Part shown: piece by piece, positions 20,801-28,440 of the stretch
Numbering within the stretch: the first letter of the stretch is position 1
Layout: the number at the start of each line of letters is the position of its first letter
Source of the DNA: an uncultured Clostridia bacterium
GTDB lineage: Bacteria > Bacillota > Clostridia > Oscillospirales > Acutalibacteraceae
NCBI GenBank assembly: GCA_937916195.1
Contig: CALFTO010000094.1
Span: forward strand, 1 to 28,440
Length of the DNA stretch: 28,440 nt
Direction of reading: 5' to 3'
Program-made: the position numbers and the translations under genes
Notes under the pieces: model-generated
The model's input: only the letters and a program-made list of their open reading frames with translations
What the model was told of the DNA's origin: nothing
Databases searched by the model: none

Positions 20801-20956
20801 GAATTTCCACATACCATTGAGTGTTATTTTGGTAGCGGGCTCAACGCGATTTAAGGCATCAGCCTCATTATCATATGAAAATGCGATAACGTGACCGTCT
20901 TCCTTGTTGCGCTTGAAAATTGCGGGATTTTCCCAATCATACTTGTAGTTTCTCAT
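17822..20956 (-). CDS. lacZ: Beta-galactosidase, GH2 (LacZ type)
   Basis: 1044 aa (E. coli LacZ is 1023). ATG 20956 on the minus strand has TTGGAGGG 5-6 nt upstream. Five-domain GH2 order is visible: sugar-binding jelly roll (to about 215), Ig-like domain (about 220-325), TIM barrel (about 330-620), second Ig-like domain, and the C-terminal Bgal_small_N domain (GPQETYFDRKTGG; HYMRPQENANRTDVRWVEI). Catalytic residues: acid/base E451 in WSLGNEAGDG and nucleophile E539 in LLCEYAHAMENSLGN. The metal/galactose-site block GVNRHDFDPDNG is at about 343-354. It cleaves terminal beta-galactosides. No signal peptide, so intracellular; it needs a sugar importer, possibly the GPH symporter at 11215. It lies 31 nt after the DUF815 ATPase gene, probably in one transcript. 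Confidence 0.96.
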   Translation of the reverse strand: MRNYKYDWENPAIFKRNKEDGHVIAFSYDNEADALNRVEPATKITLNGMWKFHWQRGLNDCPTDFYKDGFDASIWRDIKVPSVWQMEDTGSYPYYYASTYCRAISRSKSKIPSIDHTMQEIGIYVRDFDMPESFDGQQIFLHFGAAKSAIEVYLNGEFVGYSQGSMTPHEFDITKFARKGSNRVAVKCYRFSDGAYLENQDMWLLCGLYREVYVFAEPKKCVRDFFITTDLDAEYKDSNTSLEIKVNDYAGSGSATVKAEIIDGDERITLGEAEFDGSATLKFNKLIENPKKWSAESPYLYKLLISITADGKTTYKSIRFGFKKVEIIGDKFLFNGKPLMLRGVNRHDFDPDNGWAVPTERYHQDLNFMKNANINSIRTSHYPDDPYFYELCDEYGFYVMDECDLETHGVRRKGVPGDNPVWTAAVVDRMERMVLRDRNHACVFMWSLGNEAGDGSNFMEMKKAALKLDTTRQFHYEGDFNFTKSDVISRMYPVEATMKKLCNKEPIEITLYDNIANSLAADSKPIKKEDYCRPVLLCEYAHAMENSLGNFQEYMDDFEAHEHMCGGYIWDFVDQAIRKKTPEGDQWLYGTDFEPYEPGRYTHLPNTTAMTGSNTYFNANGIIAADRKPHPSYYEVKKVYCEIKVKEKDLSKGEFTLINKKLFTDLSGFEFKWSLQAEGVEVQSGVVDINCAPLSEIDFTIPYDLTTLPEKECVLIISYLNKEAHAWCEAGYEQGFDQFIVKDAPKAEAPATFDGNLTFVKENNVVIASGDNFSVKIDGGKITSLKYEGKEYLKSAVTPNYFRAVTDNDLSNTNFVPFIIPFHPYFNWQRATNSAKGTLKSASKNALGQLVINIDWSVQFFSGVTSTIVVNPDGSLEITHTGTPKMFNLLRFGTKMGLLREFDQVKWYGRGPQETYFDRKTGGKITIHEKSVADLEHHYMRPQENANRTDVRWVEIRNKENQGLRFEAMGDTPICFSAWHYTQDQLQLAKHIHELPHYDITTFNVDLNQIGVGGDMPGDAQVREKYQLKPNKVYTYTFKIAPIK

Positions 20957-20987
20957 ATTTTCCCTCCAACTATATTAAATAATTGAA

Positions 20988-22175
20988 TTATTCACTTTTT
21001 GATGCAAGGTATTCAATGAATTGCTTTGCCGTTCTCGGACTTCTGCCACCGTTGCGCAGAGCAAAAGCCTCAGCAGTCTGAAACAGTTCAACCTTGTCAA
21101 TACTTATATTATACTGCATAGAAAGATTTTCCACAATAGATAAATACAAATCTTTATCGGGTTTTGAGAAAGTAATTTTAAGACCGAAGCGTGCTGACAG
21201 ACTGTTTATTTCTTGTATTGTATCTTGAATGTGAATGTCATCACCATTTCTGTCGCTGAAATTCTCTTTGACAAGGTGGCGACGGTTGCTTGTGCCATAA
21301 ATTGCTATGTTTTTGGTTTTTGCCGCAACTCCGCCTTCCAAAATTGCTTTGAGTGCACCAAAATCGTTGTCGTTTGTTGAAAAGCTTAAGTCGTCAATGA
21401 AAATAATGAACTTCAGCGGATTATCAGCAAGCTTTTCAATGACATCTGCCAAAGAATAAAGCTGATTTTTCTTGATTTCAATAAGACGAAGCCCCATATC
21501 CCAATATTCATTTACAATCGCCTTGATTGTACTGCTCTTGCCACTGCCTGCGTCACCGTAAAGAAGCACGTTGTTACAGGGCTTGCCTAAAAGTAATGCC
21601 ATTGTGTTGTCAATAACCTTTTGTCTTTCCATTTCATATCCGCTCATTTGTGAAAGACGTTGAGGGTCGGGATATTTAACAGGCACAATCTCGTTATCCT
21701 TATATAAGAACATTTTGTGCTCTGCGTAAATTCCGTAGCCCGTGGTTTTGATTTCTGAAATCTTTTTATCGTATTCTGCCTTTATACATATATTATTGTT
21801 TTTCCATTCGGGCAGAAAAATGTCGCAGTTGATTTTAGCTTTAATTTCGTCACTTGTGATTTTTGAAAGTTTTTCAAAGAATATGAGCTCATTCTCGCAA
21901 GCCTCAAGCATTAAAGGTGAGGCGCTGCCCTTTGCCGCGGCTCGTACAAATGCATTCTCGTCGTTTTGCAAAAGCGAATTTATGTATTCACTCAAATCAT
22001 CGGTTGTTTCATAAAGAGCAGAAACAAAATCAGAATATCTTGAAATAATTTCTTCTTTTTTATCTTCGTCGGTATCCAACAAATCAATTAAAGCAGAAAT
22101 AACCTTATCATTTATTATGTTTTTGAAAATTACAACTGATTTTGAAGTAAGGGTTAATGCTTTGTAATCTTTCAT
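20988..22175 (-). CDS. DUF815-family AAA+ ATPase
   Basis: 395 aa; ATG 22175 on the minus strand has AAGGAAG 6 nt upstream. Residues 1-170 are helical and Asp/Glu-rich without a known motif. The AAA+ core shows Walker A YGDAGSGKSS (206-215), Walker B FIIFIDDLSF (256-265), the family block NDNDFGALKAILEGGVAAK (268-286) and sensor-type NIAIYGTSNRRHLVKENFSD (289-308). The end (GRSPRTAKQFIEYL) is the C-terminal lid helix. This layout is that of DUF815 (PF05673) proteins, of unknown function and widespread in bacteria. It is the first gene of a minus-strand pair with lacZ. I see no convincing promoter in the 80 bp upstream; the divergent rpoB promoter occupies that stretch. Confidence 0.83.
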   Translation of the reverse strand: MKDYKALTLTSKSVVIFKNIINDKVISALIDLLDTDEDKKEEIISRYSDFVSALYETTDDLSEYINSLLQNDENAFVRAAAKGSASPLMLEACENELIFFEKLSKITSDEIKAKINCDIFLPEWKNNNICIKAEYDKKISEIKTTGYGIYAEHKMFLYKDNEIVPVKYPDPQRLSQMSGYEMERQKVIDNTMALLLGKPCNNVLLYGDAGSGKSSTIKAIVNEYWDMGLRLIEIKKNQLYSLADVIEKLADNPLKFIIFIDDLSFSTNDNDFGALKAILEGGVAAKTKNIAIYGTSNRRHLVKENFSDRNGDDIHIQDTIQEINSLSARFGLKITFSKPDKDLYLSIVENLSMQYNISIDKVELFQTAEAFALRNGGRSPRTAKQFIEYLASKSE

Positions 22176-22220
22176 ATTAAACTTCCTTTGAAAATTTTTC
22201 CAACTTTTTTAAATTCACTA

Positions 22221-22249
22221 TTGACATATTGACTTGACTGGTCTATAAT
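22221..22249 (+). promoter_or_regulatory. Promoter of rpoBC
   Basis: Perfect TTGACA (22221-22226) and perfect TATAAT (22244-22249) with an exact 17-bp spacer. TTGAC occurs three times within 18 bp (22221, 22229, 22234). The transcript has a leader of about 175 nt before rpoB. Confidence 0.9.
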
Positions 22250-22365
22250 AATAAACTGCTATTAAAGTGGAATTGTATACGCTGGAGTATTTTATGCAAC
22301 ACAAAGTGTACCATAAATTACCTTGAAAATCAAGCGTATATGCAACAATTTTAGTAATCTCCACG

Positions 22366-22393
22366 CCCTATATATTATGTATATAATATGGGG
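22366..22393 (+). other. Hairpin in the rpoB leader
   Basis: CCCTAT and ATTAT (22366-22378, 2-nt bulge) pair with ATAAT and ATGGGG (22383-22393, trimmed at one G), giving 11 bp with one G-U and a 4-nt loop, 39 nt before the start codon. No T-run follows, so it is not a plain terminator. It could stabilise the mRNA or bind a regulator, but no known leader family is recognised. Confidence 0.4.
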
Positions 22394-22432
22394 CTCAGGA
22401 ATAAAAAAACGAACGGAGAGTGATTAAGCCCT

Positions 22433-25400
22433 ATGGTAAATGTCAAACCGGTAAAACTTGGCAGAAATACCCGTATGAGTTTCTCAAAAATCAATGAGGT
22501 TATGCAGATGCCCAACCTTATCGAAGTTCAGAAGAACTCTTACAAGTGGTTCCTTGAAACAGGACTTAAAGAGGTGTTCCGTGATATCGATGCTATCACC
22601 GATTACACAGGCAACCTCGAATTGACCTTTGTGGATTATCGTATGGATGATAAGCCCAAATATACGGTCAAAGAGTGCAAAGAAAGAGACGCAACTTATG
22701 CTGCACCTCTCAGAGTAACTGCTCGTCTTCTTAATAAGGAAACTGATGAAGTCAAGGAAAACGAAGTGTATATGGGCGACTTCCCGCTTATGACAGACAG
22801 CGGTACATTCGTAATCAACGGCGCAGAGCGTGTTATCATTTCACAGCTTGTGCGTTCACCCAGCGTTTATTATGGTATGACTCACGACAAGACAGGTAAG
22901 GAGCTTTACACAACAACTGTAATTCCTAACCGTGGTGCTTGGCTTGAATACGAAACTGACCAGAATGACCTTTTCTATGTCAGAATTGACAAGAACAGAA
23001 AAATCTATATTACAACATTTATCCGTGCATTGGGCCTCAGTTCTAACGACGAAATCCGCGAATTCTTCGGATATGACGAGAGAATTGAAGCAACTCTTGA
23101 AAAGGATACAACTGTTAATACCGAACAGGCTCTTATTGAAGTATATAAGAAGCTTCGTCCCGGCGAGCCCCCCGCACTTGAAACTGCACAGGCTCACCTT
23201 AACGGTCTTTTCTTTGATGCTCACAGATATGATTTGTCAAGAGTAGGCAGATACAAGTACAATAAAAAGCTTGGTATCGCATCAAGAATTGCAGGTCATA
23301 CAGTTAAAGAAGCGGTTGTAAGCCAGCTTACAGGCGAGATTATGGCTGCTCCTGATGATGTAATCAGCGAAGAGCTTGCATACAGAATTGAGCAAGAGGG
23401 CGTTGATACCGTTATTCTCGATGTTGAGGGTAAAGAGGTTAAGGTTTACTCAAACGGTATGGTTGATATCGCAGAGTATGTTCCTATGTTCACAGCAGAT
23501 GAGCTTGAAGCAATCGGTATCAATGAAAAAGTTTGCTTTAAGGTTCTTATGGAAGTTCTTGACAAGTGTGGCGACGATAAGGAAGCACTCAACGAAGAAA
23601 TGGCTCTTCGTGCAGACGACCTTATTCCAAAGCACATCACAGTTGAAGATATTTTCGCAACTATCAACTATCTTAACGGCCTCGCATCAGGCGTGGGCGT
23701 TACTGACGATATTGACCACCTCGGCAACCGCCGTATCCGTTCAGTAGGTGAGCTTCTTCAAAATCAGTTTAGAATTGGTTTTGCAAGAATGGAAAGAGTT
23801 GTTAAAGAGAGAATGACTCTTCAGGGTCAGGAGCCTGATAAGGTAACTCCCGCAGCTCTTATCAATATCCGTCCCGTTATGGCTGCTATCAAGGAATTCT
23901 TCGGTTCATCACCACTTTCTCAGTTCATGGACCAGACAAACCCCTTGGCAGAGCTTACACATAAGAGAAGACTTTCAGCATTGGGTCCCGGCGGTCTTTC
24001 ACGTGACCGTGCAGGCTTCGAGGTTCGTGACGTTCACTATTCTCACTACGGAAGAATGTGTCCTATCGAAACTCCAGAAGGTCCCAACATCGGTCTTATC
24101 TCTTACCTTGCAACATTTGCAAAAATCAATAAATACGGCTTCATTGAGGCTCCTTTCAGAAGAATTGATAAGGAAACAGGTACTGTTCTTAATGAAGTTG
24201 AGTATATGACCGCTGACGTTGAGGATAGCTACATTGTAGCACAGGCTAACGAGCCTCTTGACGAAAACGGCAAATTCATCAACGCAAAGCTTACAGCTCG
24301 TCACAGAGATAACTTCCTTGAGGTTGCCACAACAGAGGCTGACTATATGGACGTTTCTCCAAAGATGGTTGTTTCAGTTGCTACTGCAATGATTCCATTC
24401 CTTGAAAATGACGACGCTAACCGTGCATTGATGGGTTCAAACATGCAGCGTCAGGCTGTTCCGCTTCTTAAAACAGATTCTCCTATCGTTGGTACTGGTA
24501 TGGAGTACAAGGCTGCCGTTGACTCAGGTACAGTAGTACTTGCAAAACGTGCAGGTAAGGTTACTCAGGTTGACGCAAAGACAGTTACTATCAAAACTGC
24601 TGACGGTGAAATTGATAACTATGAGCTTATCAAGTTTATGCGTTCAAACCAAGGTACTTGCATCAATCAGCGTCCTATCGTTGAAATTGGTCAGGATGTT
24701 GAAGCAGGCGAGGTTATCGCTGACGGTCCTGCAACTTCAAACGGTGAAATCTCTCTCGGTAAGAATGCCCTTATCGGCTTTATGACTTGGGAAGGTTACA
24801 ACTACGAAGACGCTGTTCTTATTAACGAAAAGCTCGTAAGAGACGACGTTTATACATCAATTCATATTGAAGAGTATGAAATTGAGGCTCGTGACACAAA
24901 ACTCGGACCTGAAGATATTACTCGCGATATTCCCAACGTTGGTGAAGATGCTCTTAAGGACCTTGACGAAAACGGTATTATCCGCGTAGGTGCAGAGGTT
25001 CATTCAGGCGATATCCTTGTTGGTAAGGTTACACCTAAGGGTGAAACTGATGTTGCAACTGCAGAAGAGAGAATTCTTCGTGCAATCTTCGGCGAAAAAG
25101 CTAAAGAAGTTCGTGACACATCTCTTCGTGTTCCTCACGGTGAATATGGTATCGTTGTTGACGTTGAAGTATTCACAAGAGAAAACAGCGACGAATTAAG
25201 CCCCGGTGTTAACAAGATTGTACGTTGCTATATCGCACAGAAGAGAAAGCTCTCTGTCGGCGATAAGATGGCTGGTCGTCACGGTAACAAGGGTGTTGTT
25301 TCACGTATTCTTCCACAGGAAGATATGCCTTTCCTTGATGACGGTACTCCACTTGATATCGTTCTTAACCCATTGGGCGTTCCTTCTCGTATGAACATTG

Positions 25401-26176
25401 GTCAGGTTCTTGAAGTTCATCTCGGCTTTGCTTACAGAAAGCTCGGTCAGAAGATTGCAACTCCTGTATTTGACGGTGCTCACGAAGTAGATATCCGTGA
25501 AGCTTTGAAAGAGGCAGGCTACCGTGAAGATGGTAAGTCAATTCTTACTGACGGCCGTACAGGTCAGAAGTTCGACAACCCCGTAACAGTTGGTGTTATG
25601 TACTACCTCAAGCTTCATCACCTTGTTGACGATAAAATCCACGCACGTTCAATTGGTCCATACGCTCTCGTTACACAGCAGCCACTCGGCGGTAAAGCAC
25701 AGTTCGGTGGTCAGCGTTTCGGTGAAATGGAAGTTTGGGCACTTGAAGCTTACGGTGCTGCTTATACACTTCAAGAAATCCTCACAGTTAAGTCTGACGA
25801 CCTTACAGGTAGAAGAAAGACTTATGAGGCTATCGTTAAGGGTCTTAATATTCCCAAACCCGGTGTTCCCGAGTCATTCAAGGTTCTTATCAAGGAACTT
25901 CAGGCACTTGCTCTTGATGTTCGCGTTCTTGATGAGGACGGCGAAGAAATCGACATCAAAAACGGCTTTGATACTGACGATTTTGATTTCGTTCCTCCCG
26001 CAGATTCTGACATCCAGTTCGAAGAAGTAAACGATGCTACTTATGACAACGGCTTTGTTCTTGATAACGAAGACGGCAGTGAAATCGATGAGGATGACGA
26101 TTCCGATTTCTACAAAGAAGCAGAAGCAATGTTCGACTTCGGCGACGATGATATGATGGACGAAGAAAACTATTGA
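22433..26176 (+). CDS. rpoB: DNA-directed RNA polymerase subunit beta
   Basis: 1247 aa, normal for Clostridia. ATG 22433 begins MVNVKPVKLGRNTRMSFSKI as in relatives; the ribosome binding site GGAGAG is unusually far (about 12 nt). Core of the polymerase active-site cleft: the rifampicin region LSQFMDQTNPLAELTHKRR (residues 495-513), then GLSRDRAGFEVRDVHYSHYG and PIETPEGPNIGLI, and near the C-terminus KMAGRHGNKGVVS and GGKAQFGGQRFGEMEVWALE. Residues D500, H510 and S515 (E. coli D516, H526, S531) are wild type; E. coli Q510 is Pro494 here. The last about 75 residues form a very acidic tail (DEDDDSDF; FDFGDDDMMDEENY). It makes the beta-beta' core with the next gene. Confidence 0.98.
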   Translation: MVNVKPVKLGRNTRMSFSKINEVMQMPNLIEVQKNSYKWFLETGLKEVFRDIDAITDYTGNLELTFVDYRMDDKPKYTVKECKERDATYAAPLRVTARLLNKETDEVKENEVYMGDFPLMTDSGTFVINGAERVIISQLVRSPSVYYGMTHDKTGKELYTTTVIPNRGAWLEYETDQNDLFYVRIDKNRKIYITTFIRALGLSSNDEIREFFGYDERIEATLEKDTTVNTEQALIEVYKKLRPGEPPALETAQAHLNGLFFDAHRYDLSRVGRYKYNKKLGIASRIAGHTVKEAVVSQLTGEIMAAPDDVISEELAYRIEQEGVDTVILDVEGKEVKVYSNGMVDIAEYVPMFTADELEAIGINEKVCFKVLMEVLDKCGDDKEALNEEMALRADDLIPKHITVEDIFATINYLNGLASGVGVTDDIDHLGNRRIRSVGELLQNQFRIGFARMERVVKERMTLQGQEPDKVTPAALINIRPVMAAIKEFFGSSPLSQFMDQTNPLAELTHKRRLSALGPGGLSRDRAGFEVRDVHYSHYGRMCPIETPEGPNIGLISYLATFAKINKYGFIEAPFRRIDKETGTVLNEVEYMTADVEDSYIVAQANEPLDENGKFINAKLTARHRDNFLEVATTEADYMDVSPKMVVSVATAMIPFLENDDANRALMGSNMQRQAVPLLKTDSPIVGTGMEYKAAVDSGTVVLAKRAGKVTQVDAKTVTIKTADGEIDNYELIKFMRSNQGTCINQRPIVEIGQDVEAGEVIADGPATSNGEISLGKNALIGFMTWEGYNYEDAVLINEKLVRDDVYTSIHIEEYEIEARDTKLGPEDITRDIPNVGEDALKDLDENGIIRVGAEVHSGDILVGKVTPKGETDVATAEERILRAIFGEKAKEVRDTSLRVPHGEYGIVVDVEVFTRENSDELSPGVNKIVRCYIAQKRKLSVGDKMAGRHGNKGVVSRILPQEDMPFLDDGTPLDIVLNPLGVPSRMNIGQVLEVHLGFAYRKLGQKIATPVFDGAHEVDIREALKEAGYREDGKSILTDGRTGQKFDNPVTVGVMYYLKLHHLVDDKIHARSIGPYALVTQQPLGGKAQFGGQRFGEMEVWALEAYGAAYTLQEILTVKSDDLTGRRKTYEAIVKGLNIPKPGVPESFKVLIKELQALALDVRVLDEDGEEIDIKNGFDTDDFDFVPPADSDIQFEEVNDATYDNGFVLDNEDGSEIDEDDDSDFYKEAEAMFDFGDDDMMDEENY

Positions 26177-26225
26177 TTGACTTAACCTATTTTTTGAATA
26201 GATAAAGGAAGAAGGGCTATATTTA

Positions 26226-28440
26226 ATGGAAAAGAAACCATTTGAAGCAATAAAAATCGGTCTTGCCTCTCCCGACCAGATAAGAGAATGGTCTTATGGT
26301 GAGGTTAAAAAGCCCGAAACTATAAATTACCGTACATTGAAGCCCGAAAAAGACGGACTTTACTGTGAAAGAATTTTCGGACCACAGAAGGACCTTGAGT
26401 GCCACTGCGGTAAGTATAAGAAAATTCGTTATAAGGGCAAGGTGTGCGAACGCTGCGGCGTTGAGGTTACAAAGAAAGAAGTACGCCGTGAGAGAATGGG
26501 TCATATTGAGCTTGTAGCTCCCGTTTCTCACATCTGGTACTTCAAGGGTATCCCATCAAGAATGGGTCTCATTCTTGACGTTTCTCCCCGTGACCTTGAA
26601 AAAGTACTTTATTTTGCAAAATATATCGTTATCGACCCAGGCGACACAGAGCTTACAAAGCTTCAGATACTCAATGAAAAAGAGTATCTTGATATGGTTG
26701 AAAAGTACGATGACGAGTTCAAGGCAGGTATGGGTGCAGAGGCTATTAAAGAGCTTCTCGCTGAAATCGACATTCCTGAACTTTGCAAAGAACTCCGTGA
26801 GGAGCTCAGTGACGCAACAGGACAAAAGAGAACAAGAATTCTCAAGCGTCTTGAGGTTGCTGAAGCATTTAAGCAGTCAGGCAACCGTCCTGAGTGGATG
26901 ATTCTTGATGTTGTTCCCGTTATTCCACCCGATATCAGACCTATGGTTCAGCTTGACGGTGGCAGATTTGCAACATCAGACCTTAATGACCTTTACAGAC
27001 GTGTTATCAACAGAAATAACCGTCTTAAGAGACTTTTAGAGCTTAACGCTCCCGATATTATCGTAAGAAACGAAAAGAGAATGCTTCAGGAGGCAGTTGA
27101 CGCACTTATCGACAACGGTCGCCGCGGAAGACCTGTTACAGGTCCTAACAACAGAGCACTCAAATCTCTTTCAGATATGCTTAAGGGTAAGCAGGGACGT
27201 TTCCGTCAGAACCTTCTTGGTAAGCGTGTTGACTATTCAGGCCGTTCAGTTATCGTTGTTGGTCCTGAACTCAAGCTTTACCAGTGCGGTCTTCCTAAGG
27301 AAATGGCACTTGAGCTCTTTAAGCCCTTCGTAATGAAGAGCTTGGTTGAAAAGGGTCTCGCAAGCAATATGAAATCTGCAAAGAAAAAGGTAGAGCGTGC
27401 AAGCACAGAGGTTTGGGATTGCCTTGAAGAAGTAATCAAAGACCATCCCGTAATGCTCAACCGTGCTCCCACACTTCACCGCCTTGGTATTCAGGCATTC
27501 GAGCCCGTACTCGTAGAGGGTAGAGCTATTAAGCTTCATCCCCTTGTATGTACAGCTTTCAACGCTGACTTCGACGGTGACCAGATGGCTGTTCACGTAC
27601 CACTTTCAGCAGAAGCACAGGCAGAAGCAAGACTTCTTATGCTTGCTGCAAACAACCTTCTTAAACCATCAGACGGTAAGCCCGTTGCAGTTCCTACACA
27701 GGATATGATTCTCGGTTCTTACTATCTTACAATGGAAAAGGACGACGAGCCCGGTAACGGCAAGGTATTCCGTGATGTTGACGAAGCTACAATGGCTTAT
27801 GACGAGGGCGATATCGGACTTCACTCAAAGATTAAAATCCGTATGACCAAAGAGGTTAACGGTGAGCAGGTTACAAAGCTTGTAGAAACAACTCTCGGCC
27901 GCGTAATCTTCAACAACCCCATTCCTCAGGATTTGGGCTTTGTTGACAGAACAAATCCCGAAAACGCATTCAAGTTTGAGGTTGAGTTCCTTGTAAATAA
28001 AAAGACACTCGGTCAGATTATCGACAAGTGCATTAAGGTTCACGGTGTAACAATCGCGGCTGAAATGCTTGATAAGATTAAGGCTCAGGGTCTTAAATAT
28101 TCAACAAAGAGCGGTATCACAGTTGCTGTTTGTGATGCGAAAATTCCCGAAACAAAGAAAGACCTTCTTGCAGAGGCAGAATCTCGTGTTGATGTTATCA
28201 ATGATTACTTCGCAATGGGTCTTTACAGTGCAGAGGAACGCTCAAGAGCAGTTATCAAGGTTTGGGAAGAAACAACTAACGAAGTTTCTTCAGGTATCTT
28301 GGAAAACCTCGGTAAATACAACCCAATCTATATGATGGTTGATTCAGGTGCCCGTGGTTCTAAGGCTCAGCTTCGTCAGCTTGCAGGTATGCGTGGTCTT
28401 ATCGCAAATACAGCAGGTAAAACAATCGAAGTTCCAATTC
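26226..28440 (+). CDS. rpoC: DNA-directed RNA polymerase subunit beta', 3' end outside window
   Basis: ATG 26226, 49 nt after rpoB, with AAGGAAGAAGGG upstream. 738 codons are present and the window end cuts the gene (full length about 1180-1200 aa). Start MEKKPFEAIKIGLASPDQI. Zinc-binding Cys C59, C61, C74 and C77 lie in ECHCGK and VCERCG. LLGKRVDYSGRSVIVVGP (near 335) and LNRAPTLHRLGIQAFEP (near 415) are conserved. The catalytic Mg2+ motif NADFDGD is at 446-452 (D448, D450, D452). Catalytic subunit of RNA polymerase, co-transcribed with rpoB. No frameshift seen. Confidence 0.98.
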   Translation, partial: MEKKPFEAIKIGLASPDQIREWSYGEVKKPETINYRTLKPEKDGLYCERIFGPQKDLECHCGKYKKIRYKGKVCERCGVEVTKKEVRRERMGHIELVAPVSHIWYFKGIPSRMGLILDVSPRDLEKVLYFAKYIVIDPGDTELTKLQILNEKEYLDMVEKYDDEFKAGMGAEAIKELLAEIDIPELCKELREELSDATGQKRTRILKRLEVAEAFKQSGNRPEWMILDVVPVIPPDIRPMVQLDGGRFATSDLNDLYRRVINRNNRLKRLLELNAPDIIVRNEKRMLQEAVDALIDNGRRGRPVTGPNNRALKSLSDMLKGKQGRFRQNLLGKRVDYSGRSVIVVGPELKLYQCGLPKEMALELFKPFVMKSLVEKGLASNMKSAKKKVERASTEVWDCLEEVIKDHPVMLNRAPTLHRLGIQAFEPVLVEGRAIKLHPLVCTAFNADFDGDQMAVHVPLSAEAQAEARLLMLAANNLLKPSDGKPVAVPTQDMILGSYYLTMEKDDEPGNGKVFRDVDEATMAYDEGDIGLHSKIKIRMTKEVNGEQVTKLVETTLGRVIFNNPIPQDLGFVDRTNPENAFKFEVEFLVNKKTLGQIIDKCIKVHGVTIAAEMLDKIKAQGLKYSTKSGITVAVCDAKIPETKKDLLAEAESRVDVINDYFAMGLYSAEERSRAVIKVWEETTNEVSSGILENLGKYNPIYMMVDSGARGSKAQLRQLAGMRGLIANTAGKTIEVPI

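Noticed and set aside
22382..22387. Second TATAAT upstream of rpoB as another promoter
   Set aside because: No acceptable -35 box 16-18 bp upstream; the bases are part of the leader hairpin.
22856..23224. 122-codon open frame on the minus strand
   Set aside because: Antisense to rpoB, without a ribosome binding site; Cys/Phe-rich composition is typical of an antisense frame.
1..28440. Prophage, integrase, transposase or CRISPR locus
   Set aside because: No matching genes or repeat arrays were seen anywhere in the window; the only mobile-like signs are the short inverted repeats near 15.8-16.5 kb.

Overview
The window looks like chromosomal DNA of a low-GC Gram-positive anaerobe, most likely a gut Clostridia member close to Oscillospiraceae/Ruminococcaceae. 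This rests on the RpoB/RpoC sequence style, strong AGGAGG-type ribosome binding sites, TTGACA/TATAAT promoters with 17-bp spacers, U-tailed hairpin terminators, and small clostridial families such as DUF6472 and DUF815. The taxon is inferred, since no 16S gene is present.

Layout, left to right. (1) 1-979 (-): the first 326 codons of an N-acylglucosamine 2-epimerase (AGE) family gene with its own promoter. (2) 1141-1397: a promoter, tRNA-Met(CAT), tRNA-Glu(TTC) and a terminator. (3) 1491-2061: a stand-alone CrtO-like membrane acyltransferase. (4) 2106-10203: an eight-gene + strand operon. It encodes a secreted or membrane-anchored triple Ig-like/DUF5011-type protein, two successive Wzz-fused tyrosine kinases (BY-kinases), an ABC exporter, a PqqD-like protein, a radical SAM/SPASM enzyme, a 93-aa candidate precursor peptide and an HPr-kinase/PEPCK-like P-loop protein. 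The last five genes overlap or abut. (5) 10223-14156: a DUF6472 protein, a YhhN membrane protein, a GPH-family sugar symporter and a metallophosphoesterase. (6) 14168-15898: threonine dehydratase followed by RidA. (7) 15814-17812: a region of repeats and small hypothetical genes. A 150-aa membrane protein is bracketed by inverted GTGCAAA-rich repeats, an apparent relic of the 3' end of a lacZ-like gene follows, and then a TPR membrane protein. (8) 17822-22175 (-): a DUF815 AAA+ ATPase gene and a GH2 beta-galactosidase gene. (9) 22221-28440: rpoB with its own strong promoter, then rpoC, which is cut by the window end.

The most interesting locus is the 2106-10203 operon. It reads as a ribosomally made, post-translationally modified peptide (RiPP)-type system: precursor, PqqD-type recognition protein, SPASM maturase, HprK-like kinase and exporter. 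It sits downstream of, and is apparently co-transcribed with, a pair of polysaccharide-type tyrosine kinases, although no glycosyltransferase is present in the window. A Fur/PerR-like inverted repeat lies at the expected transcription start. The product and the role of the kinases are unknown and remain inference. The remaining genes are ordinary housekeeping or sugar-metabolism functions, except for the repeat and relic region around 15.8-17.8 kb.
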